39,267 nt of DNA from Flavobacteriales bacterium (GTDB lineage: Bacteria; Bacteroidota; Bacteroidia; Flavobacteriales_D; Crocinitomicaceae): assembly GCA_947475095.1 (NCBI GenBank), contig CANJLG010000023.1, positions 1-39,267 on the forward strand, in the 5' to 3' direction. A program made the translations under genes and the position numbers. This document shows positions 33,857-39,267 of this stretch, in pieces. Positions within the stretch are counted from its first letter, which is position 1, and the number at the start of each line of letters is the position of its first letter. The notes beneath the pieces are model-generated. The model had not been told where the DNA came from and did no database searches. It was given only the letters and a program-made list of their open reading frames with translations.

Positions 33857-34480
33857 TTATTTATCCAATAGATTTTTTAAGGTCTCTACATCAATGTCAT
33901 GTTTTCCATCATATTCTACGATTTCAAAACTTAAAGATCTATACTTTTTTATTTCTTTATCTTGAGCAGTAGCATCATAAAATTCATCGTGCTTTCCAAT
34001 CACAAAGGTTCCATTTTTATTATTTCTAAATGATGATTCCTCAAGATCAGGTGGAAATATACTGGCCCAAAGAATGAGTTGATCAATGTCTTTTCTTTGT
34101 GCATTCCACCGAGCTGCAGTTGCGCCTCCTTGTGAAAATCCCAAAACCAGTACTTCACTAAATTGCTTTTCTTTTTGCAAAAAGTCTACTAAATTATTTA
34201 GGTATTCATTATTGTCAGCTATATTATTAATTCTGTCTTCTTTTGTCATCCATGAAGCGCCAACGCGTCCAGATGAACCGTTCAAATAAAAATGATGCAT
34301 GGCTTCTGGCGCAACAATGTAGTAATTCTCTGGTAGTTGATGGAATTTACGAATAAAATGTTCCGCTAATTGACCATAACCGTGTAAGACGATTAGTAGT
34401 TTTGTCGCTTTTTTAAGATCGCCATGTGTAAAATAACGTTGAGTTTTACTTATTTTTATCTCAAATGAATTCGGGACCAT
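33857..34480 (-). CDS. Serine esterase, alpha/beta hydrolase (phospholipase/carboxylesterase family)
   Basis: The 207-residue enzyme has the oxyanion-loop motif LIVLHGYGQLAEHF, the nucleophile elbow GFSQGGATAARW, an acid in the GKHDEFYDA region, and the histidine of EYDGKHDID. It lacks a signal peptide and should be a cytoplasmic esterase with an unknown substrate. I use the ATG at 34478-34480. A longer frame starts at a TTG at 34510, but that TTG is part of the -7 element TATCTTTG at 34508-34515. Confidence 0.88.
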   Translation of the reverse strand: MVPNSFEIKISKTQRYFTHGDLKKATKLLIVLHGYGQLAEHFIRKFHQLPENYYIVAPEAMHHFYLNGSSGRVGASWMTKEDRINNIADNNEYLNNLVDFLQKEKQFSEVLVLGFSQGGATAARWNAQRKDIDQLILWASIFPPDLEESSFRNNKNGTFVIGKHDEFYDATAQDKEIKKYRSLSFEIVEYDGKHDIDVETLKNLLDK

Positions 34481-34507
34481 TCTGCTTAATTTTATGTTGA
34501 ATTGGGT

Positions 34508-34515
34508 CAAAGATA
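34508..34515 (-). promoter_or_regulatory. -7 element of the esterase gene
   Basis: Minus-strand TATCTTTG matches TAnnTTTG and lies 27 bases before the ATG at 34480. It separates the esterase from the upstream Fic gene transcript. Confidence 0.55.
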
Positions 34516-34552
34516 CTTAGAATTTATACCCTCTTAAATTGTGAAGTAATTT

Positions 34553-35659
34553 CTACCTCGTATCACTAATTATCCTTAGTAAATCGTCGTTGATATAGAA
34601 AACTTCTTTACCCTCATATTTCTTTGACACAATGCCAATTGAAACAAGCTGCTCAGCATATTTCGAAAGAGTTGTTCTGCTAGTTACTCCTAATACTTCT
34701 CCCATTTTTTTCTGTTTGAAGTAGGGTTGTGAAAATAACAGATCATTAAATTCACTTGTGTACCATTTGAGTTTACTTTTAGCAAATTGCATGGTTGATG
34801 CTTGTTGTAGTATAATCTCATCAATCATTTGATTGGTATATATGGAGGTTTGTTCTACCGCTTCCATCATATATATTAACCAAGGTTTCCACAAACCTCT
34901 TTGCGTAACCGCTGTTAAGAGGTAGTAATATTCGTCCTTGTGTTGAAGAATATAACGACTTAAATATAAAACAGGATGTGAAATAAGTTGCTGTTCCACT
35001 AAATATAAAAGGTTTAAAATTCTCCCCGTTCTACCATTTCCATCTGTAAATGGGTGAATTGCCTCAAATTGATAGTGAGCTATCGCCATTTTCAGTAAGG
35101 GGTCTATTCCGTTATCATCTTGCAAAAAGGATAATAAATTTTGAATTTTACTTTCAATTATTCCTTCACCTCTTGGTGGTGTGTAAATTACTTCTCCTGG
35201 TTTGAATTCACTATTTCCTCTTCTGATTACGGTAAGCGATTGCCGAGGACGATAGCTCTGTGTAGTATTTTTTACTTTTTGAAAGATTGATATTATTGCT
35301 TGTTCTGACAAATCTCCTTCGCTTTTTAGTAAATTAAATCCCCCCCAAAGTGCTTCACGATAATTCAATACTTCTTTTGTTGAGGTGTCTACATTTTCTT
35401 CTTTCAAATTAGATGAAATAGCTTTGTACAATTCTTCCTCGGTAGTAAAAATGTTTTCGATAGCCGTTGATGTTTGAGCTTCGCGTAGCCCTATTGTATT
35501 TACTAACATACTTGGATTGGGGATGCGAAGAATATTTTTATTTAACTCTGCTAAATTTCTTGATGCTGTACCCCATTTCATTAATACTTCTATGTCAATA
35601 ATTTCTTTACTAGGAGGTAAATCAGGCAGTAGATTATAAGGTTTTTTTCTGTCGTACAT
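34553..35659 (-). CDS. Fic-family protein with N-terminal inhibitory motif and C-terminal winged helix
   Basis: Fic enzymes transfer AMP or other nucleotide parts to hydroxyl groups of target proteins. The 368-residue product has the full catalytic motif HPFTDGNGRTGR at about 200-215. A class II inhibitory motif (S-x3-E-N, in TSTAIENIF) lies near residue 65; its glutamate should block the ATP site until released. A C-terminal winged-helix region (KKMGEVLGVTSRTTLSKYAEQLVSIGIV) suggests DNA binding. No toxin-antitoxin partner gene is adjacent. Upstream lie six TGTYCAT-type half-sites that the winged helix may bind for self-control. Targets are unknown. Confidence 0.93.
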   Translation of the reverse strand: MYDRKKPYNLLPDLPPSKEIIDIEVLMKWGTASRNLAELNKNILRIPNPSMLVNTIGLREAQTSTAIENIFTTEEELYKAISSNLKEENVDTSTKEVLNYREALWGGFNLLKSEGDLSEQAIISIFQKVKNTTQSYRPRQSLTVIRRGNSEFKPGEVIYTPPRGEGIIESKIQNLLSFLQDDNGIDPLLKMAIAHYQFEAIHPFTDGNGRTGRILNLLYLVEQQLISHPVLYLSRYILQHKDEYYYLLTAVTQRGLWKPWLIYMMEAVEQTSIYTNQMIDEIILQQASTMQFAKSKLKWYTSEFNDLLFSQPYFKQKKMGEVLGVTSRTTLSKYAEQLVSIGIVSKKYEGKEVFYINDDLLRIISDTR

Positions 35660-35679
35660 TTTTTTTTAATTAAATTACA

Positions 35680-35798
35680 TGTCCATTTTTTTACTTTTTA
35701 ATGAACATGATGTAAATATACGTCCATATTTAAGACAAAATACTATAACGTGTCCATTATTTTATAGTTTTATGAACATTAACTATATATATGTTCAT
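35680..35798. promoter_or_regulatory. Phased array of six TGTYCAT half-sites upstream of the Fic gene
   Basis: Half-sites start at 35680 (TGTCCAT, plus), 35701 (ATGAACA, minus), 35721 (CGTCCAT, plus), 35751 (TGTCCAT, plus), 35772 (ATGAACA, minus) and 35792 (TGTTCAT, plus). Spacings are 21, 20, 30, 21 and 20 bases, all near whole DNA turns. Orientation and spacing repeat exactly as two triplets, and the first 50 bases of the two 71-base units match at about 38 positions. The array begins 21 bases before the Fic ATG and ends 62 bases before the flavoprotein gene. It is a candidate operator for one or both genes. Confidence 0.7.
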
Positions 35799-35860
35799 TT
35801 TATAAGGTTCTAAGTACCAAAATCGAAGCCGTCTATCGTCAATTAAAGTATTTTTACAAA

Positions 35861-37072
35861 ATGAAAATTGCAATAATAGGTGGTGGAGCAGCTGGTTTTT
35901 TTTCTGCACTATCAATTAAGCAGCACTATCCGAATCATGAGGTCATCATTTTAGAAAAGACAACCAAGGTCTTGGCCAAGGTTAAAGTTTCTGGCGGTGG
36001 CAGGTGCAATGTAACCAATGACCAACGTAATTTAATAGAACTTTCGAAGCTGTATCCAAGAGGAGAAAATTACCTTAAAAAGGCTTTTGATATTTTTGGT
36101 GTGGAAGACACTTTTAATTGGTTTTCAGAACGTGGGGTTTCCCTGAAGGTTTATCCAGACGGTTGTGTTTTTCCTGTGGCAAATGATTCTCAGGTGATTA
36201 TTGATTGTTTCATGAGAGAAGCGAGTCGGCTAAAGATCAAAATTGAATACCAAGCTGCTGTTCAAGCAATACGATTGGACCAAGATAAATTTATTCTTGA
36301 AACAAGAGAGAAAACCTATCAATTCGATAAGGTTATCATCACCTCGGGTGGGCAGCCAAAACGAAATGGTTTTGAATGGCTTGAAATATTGGGACATGCC
36401 ATTATTGACCCGGTTCCATCTTTGTTTACCTTCAATATGCCCGGGAATCCTATTACTGCGTTGATGGGTAATGTAGTAGAAAAAGCGGTCGTGAAGGTGG
36501 AAGGAACAAAATTAGTTGGTAAAGGTCCTCTATTGATTACGCATTGGGGAATGAGTGGACCAGCCATCTTGCTCTTATCGGCTTGGGGTGCTCGCGTATT
36601 GAATGAAAAAGAATACCAATTTGCTGTGCTTGTTAATTGGTTAGACGATCAGAAAGAAATGGATCTTCAGGAACTGATGTCAACCGTAATTACTACACAG
36701 GGTGGAAAAATGATTGGCAATTTAAATCCTTTTCCAATAAGCAATCGTTTGTGGCATTTTCTTCTTCAGAAATGTACGCTCAGTTTGGAATTGAGGTGGC
36801 AAGATCTAGGTAGTAAAAGCATCAATAAAATAATAAATGTGTTGATTAATGATCGCTACGAAGTTTCTGGGAAAACTACCTTTAAAGAGGAATTTGTAAC
36901 GGCAGGTGGCGTCGCATTGAAAGATGTTGATATTCGTACCATGGAGAGTAAAATAATCCCAGGTCTTCATTTTGCTGGGGAAGTTCTTGATATTGATGGC
37001 ATAACAGGGGGGTATAATTTTCAAGCTGCATGGACAACAGGCTACATCGCTGGAAAAGGAGTAGGGGAATGA
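35861..37072 (+). CDS. BaiN/HI0933-family NAD(P)/FAD-dependent oxidoreductase
   Basis: The 403-residue flavoprotein starts with the dinucleotide-binding motif MKIAIIGGGAAGFFSALSI. It has the family-specific KVKVSGGGRCNVTN segment, VIITSGGQPKRNG, LLITHWGMSGPAILLLSAW, and the C-terminal FAD-binding stretch GLHFAGEVLDIDGITGGYNFQAAWTTGYIAG. Length and motifs match the HI0933 group throughout. The physiological substrate is unknown; one relative, BaiN, acts in bile acid conversion. It is divergent from the Fic gene, across the operator array. Confidence 0.92.
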   Translation: MKIAIIGGGAAGFFSALSIKQHYPNHEVIILEKTTKVLAKVKVSGGGRCNVTNDQRNLIELSKLYPRGENYLKKAFDIFGVEDTFNWFSERGVSLKVYPDGCVFPVANDSQVIIDCFMREASRLKIKIEYQAAVQAIRLDQDKFILETREKTYQFDKVIITSGGQPKRNGFEWLEILGHAIIDPVPSLFTFNMPGNPITALMGNVVEKAVVKVEGTKLVGKGPLLITHWGMSGPAILLLSAWGARVLNEKEYQFAVLVNWLDDQKEMDLQELMSTVITTQGGKMIGNLNPFPISNRLWHFLLQKCTLSLELRWQDLGSKSINKIINVLINDRYEVSGKTTFKEEFVTAGGVALKDVDIRTMESKIIPGLHFAGEVLDIDGITGGYNFQAAWTTGYIAGKGVGE

Positions 37073-37117
37073 GTCTATTTTAAAACTATTTTGTGTAAAT
37101 TATTGTAAATTTACTTC

Positions 37118-37642
37118 GTGAAAAAATACATTGGTTTTTTCTTGGGATTATTGATGCTTTGGCAACTAATCGGCTTGTTTTCCTATTTTGAAATCAGTCA
37201 ATTAAAGATTCGCAAAGAAATCAAACAGGCAATTAAGCACAGTGTCCCAAAAGATCAACTAAAGGTTTTGTATTTTTCCAGGGAAGAACAAAAGCACATA
37301 GTTTGGATAAAATCGCATGAATTTAAATACAATGGAAGATTGTACGATGTAATTAAACGGACAATTACTTCTGAAGGAATCACATTTCGTTGCATTGATG
37401 ACGTGCAAGAAACCAAACTATTTGAGAAATTAAATCAAGCTACTTCCTATAATTTGGGTCACCGATCAGACAACCATCCTTTAAATCAATGGATGAAGTT
37501 TTCCCAAACGCTCTTTTTACTTGAAAACACGGAAACATCTGTTTTTACTTCCTTCCTCCGGAAAGAAGTGCCTATTTTCTATTATCAAAATTTGCACAAA
37601 GATTGGTGCAAACTCCCTCAAGCTCCGCCTCCAGAAGTTTAA
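37118..37642 (+). CDS. Small membrane-anchored protein of unknown function
   Basis: The 174-residue product begins at a GTG (37118-37120) and has one N-terminal hydrophobic segment (YIGFFLGLLMLWQLIGLF) that could be an anchor or uncleaved signal. The remainder is polar: KHIVWIKSHEFKYNGRLYDVIKRTI, ITFRCIDDVQETKLFEKLNQA, and a proline-rich end (PQAPPPEV). The EFKYNGRLYDV...FRCIDD...E pattern recalls small flavobacterial proteins that precede TonB-dependent receptors, as far as I remember. The TonB-dependent receptor gene follows after 72 bases, so a shared uptake role is plausible but unproven. Confidence 0.7.
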   Translation: MKKYIGFFLGLLMLWQLIGLFSYFEISQLKIRKEIKQAIKHSVPKDQLKVLYFSREEQKHIVWIKSHEFKYNGRLYDVIKRTITSEGITFRCIDDVQETKLFEKLNQATSYNLGHRSDNHPLNQWMKFSQTLFLLENTETSVFTSFLRKEVPIFYYQNLHKDWCKLPQAPPPEV

Positions 37643-37714
37643 TTTATATCATTACGTTTTATTCGGACTGCAATTTCTTGTGGTCTATGTTAGTATAAAT
37701 TAAAAATTATTTAA

Positions 37715-39267
37715 ATGAAGAAATTATTATTCTCTGCATTTATCATTCTCTTTATGGGATGGTCTTATGCGCAAAAAACAATTCAAGTGATAGACATGGC
37801 TACTTACCAACCTGTAGCTAATGTCCTTGTCTCAAAAAGTGATAAATCAGCAGTGTTTGGAAAAACAAATGAAAAAGGAGAGATTCAATTAAATTTAAAG
37901 GAACTCAGCTTTTTATTTGCGCATCCAGATTATCTTTCGATCGTTTATTCTGTCGAAGAAATTGAAAGTTCGAAATACAAGGTTTTTATCAATCAAAACA
38001 TCAATTCTTTCGAAGAGGTTGTTGTTTCAGCTAGTAAATTCGAGGAAAAGAAAAAAGATGTAGCGCAAAAAATTCAAGTTCTTCGCGCTGCTGAGATTGC
38101 TTTTCAAAACCAAAGTTCAACGGCTGATGTTTTAGCTAATTCCGGTAATGTCATGGTTCAAAAAAGTCAGTTGGGAGGAGGAAGTCCAATTATCCGTGGA
38201 TTTGAAACGAACAAAGTACTGATGGTAGTGGATGGAATTCGAATGAACAATGCCATTTATCGAGGTGGCCACTTACAAAATATCGTAACGCTCGACAATT
38301 CAATCATGGATCGGGTAGAGGTGGTCTTTGGTGCCGGTTCTGTTGTATATGGTTCTGATGCCTTAGGTGGGGTGATGAATTTTACAACCAAAAGTCCAAC
38401 ACTTAGCACAACTGATAAACTATTAGTAAAAGCATCGGCTTTCACACGTTATTTTTCTGCTGCAAATGGGTACTCAGGTCATGCGGATGTTTCAGTGGGT
38501 ACAAAGCGTTTTGGTTCATTAACTTCTTTTACCTATTCTAAATATGGTGATCTTCGTCAAGGCGCTAATAGAAATCCTTATGTAGGTAATTTCGGATCTA
38601 GACCTTGGTATTCGGCAACATTTAATGGCGTTGATTCTATGGTTATGAATGCAGACACAAATGTTCAGGTTGGTTCAGGTTACACGCAATATGACCTTTT
38701 ACAAAAGTTTACTTTTAAGCAAAATGAAGCAATGACGCATAAATTGAATTTTCAATTGTCAAATTCTGGTGATGTTCCGCGATATGATCGTTTGACACAA
38801 ATGAGTGGATCTAATCCAAAGTATGCTACTTGGAATTATGGTCCACAGAAAAGAATGATGGCTGCCTATACGCTTGAATTCACCAAGAAAAATATGTTGT
38901 TTGATCAAGGTCGTGTGATTTTAGCTTATCAATCCATTGAAGAAAGTAGAATAAATCGAAAATTCAATAATCTTTGGGAAAATCATAATGTTGAAAATCT
39001 AGATATTTTTACTTTAAATGCTGATTTCGCAAAAAAAATGAATAAGCATGAATTTCGTTATGGTGCTGAGGCTTATGTAAATAAAGTAAACTCTACTGCT
39101 TTTGCTAATAATGTAGCAGTGGACACTTCAAAAGCTATCAGTACAAGATATCCAGATGGCGGATCTTCTATGAAGTCTGTGGCAGTATATGCAACCCATA
39201 CTTGGGAAGTTTGTGATAAATTTATTATCAATGATGGACTTCGTTTTTCCTATGTAGGTTTGAATGC
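37715..39267 (+). CDS. TonB-dependent outer-membrane receptor, N-terminal part
   Basis: The frame is open from the ATG at 37715 to the window end (about 517 codons) and therefore lacks its C-terminus. A signal peptide (MKKLLFSAFIILFMGWSYAQ) is followed by a carboxypeptidase-like domain (about 21-95). The plug domain (about 105-225) has SSTADVLANSGNVMVQKSQL, GGGSPIIRGFETNKVLMVVDG, MNNAIYRGGHLQNIVTLDN and GAGSVVYGSDALGGVMNF. Beta-barrel strands with aromatic ends follow. The RGGHLQN plug motif recalls haem/haemoglobin-type receptors, but the ligand is not determined. It likely works with the preceding small anchored protein. Confidence 0.92.
   Translation, partial: MKKLLFSAFIILFMGWSYAQKTIQVIDMATYQPVANVLVSKSDKSAVFGKTNEKGEIQLNLKELSFLFAHPDYLSIVYSVEEIESSKYKVFINQNINSFEEVVVSASKFEEKKKDVAQKIQVLRAAEIAFQNQSSTADVLANSGNVMVQKSQLGGGSPIIRGFETNKVLMVVDGIRMNNAIYRGGHLQNIVTLDNSIMDRVEVVFGAGSVVYGSDALGGVMNFTTKSPTLSTTDKLLVKASAFTRYFSAANGYSGHADVSVGTKRFGSLTSFTYSKYGDLRQGANRNPYVGNFGSRPWYSATFNGVDSMVMNADTNVQVGSGYTQYDLLQKFTFKQNEAMTHKLNFQLSNSGDVPRYDRLTQMSGSNPKYATWNYGPQKRMMAAYTLEFTKKNMLFDQGRVILAYQSIEESRINRKFNNLWENHNVENLDIFTLNADFAKKMNKHEFRYGAEAYVNKVNSTAFANNVAVDTSKAISTRYPDGGSSMKSVAVYATHTWEVCDKFIINDGLRFSYVGLN

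Noticed and set aside
34481..34510. Longer N-terminus of the esterase starting at TTG 34510
   Set aside because: That TTG is part of the -7 element TATCTTTG, so it would not be in the mRNA.

Overview
The window is AT-rich bacterial DNA with the hallmarks of Bacteroidota, most likely Flavobacteriales. These hallmarks are a PorX-type regulator of type IX secretion (T9SS), a T9SS C-terminal sorting domain, DUF6089 and PorT-like outer-membrane proteins, a DUF1800/DUF1501 pair, GH3-family and DCC-family proteins, and many promoters with the Bacteroidetes -7 element TAnnTTTG instead of an E. coli -10 box. Genus cannot be fixed from this sequence. I see no rRNA, tRNA, CRISPR array, transposase or integrase.

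Layout. 1-1709 (minus): the sufS-sufE-DUF59 Fe-S assembly operon. 1710-2399: a 690-bp gene-free stretch built of repeats, with two 78-bp direct copies enclosing long A/T hairpins. 2400-5878: porX, a divergent HD-domain phosphohydrolase, and a small exported protein. 6016-11782 (plus): guaB followed by two exported parvulin isomerases and a MoxR ATPase, tightly packed. 11876-15866 (plus): a TPR protein, a phosphosulfolactate synthase homologue, a WD40 protein and a DUF6089 barrel. 15868-19958 (minus): a 32-residue membrane peptide, a GH3-like protein, a propeller-like exported protein, a deoxynucleoside kinase and the heptose epimerase hldD. 20048-23141 (minus): mtaB, a PTPS-family enzyme, folE and a frameshifted Bax-inhibitor/YccA gene. 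23246-25771 (plus): a cystathionine beta-synthase-like enzyme, a metal receptor without a signal peptide, and a DCC protein. 26013-31321 (plus): a tight DUF1800-DUF1501-barrel-lipoprotein operon whose DUF1501 member has a T9SS tail. 31421-32974: gmhA with a Bro-N/DinD-like gene inserted at its 3' end between two 65-bp direct copies of the gmhA tail. 33063-37072: an SDR enzyme, a serine esterase, a Fic protein with a phased operator array, and a BaiN/HI0933-type flavoprotein. 37118-end: a small anchored protein and the N-terminal part of a TonB-dependent receptor.

How it works together. Most of the window is housekeeping: Fe-S assembly, GTP and pterin metabolism, tRNA modification, sulfur amino acids, heptose for lipopolysaccharide, and outer-membrane protein folding. 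PorX, the envelope isomerases and the T9SS-tailed DUF1501 protein point to an active cell-surface export programme. The accessory signals are the repeat mosaic at 1.8-2.4 kb, the Bro-N/DinD insertion into gmhA at 31.4-32.5 kb, and the Fic gene with its six-site operator at 34.5-35.8 kb. Several start codons were moved downstream because the longest open frame begins at a TTG inside or next to a promoter element.
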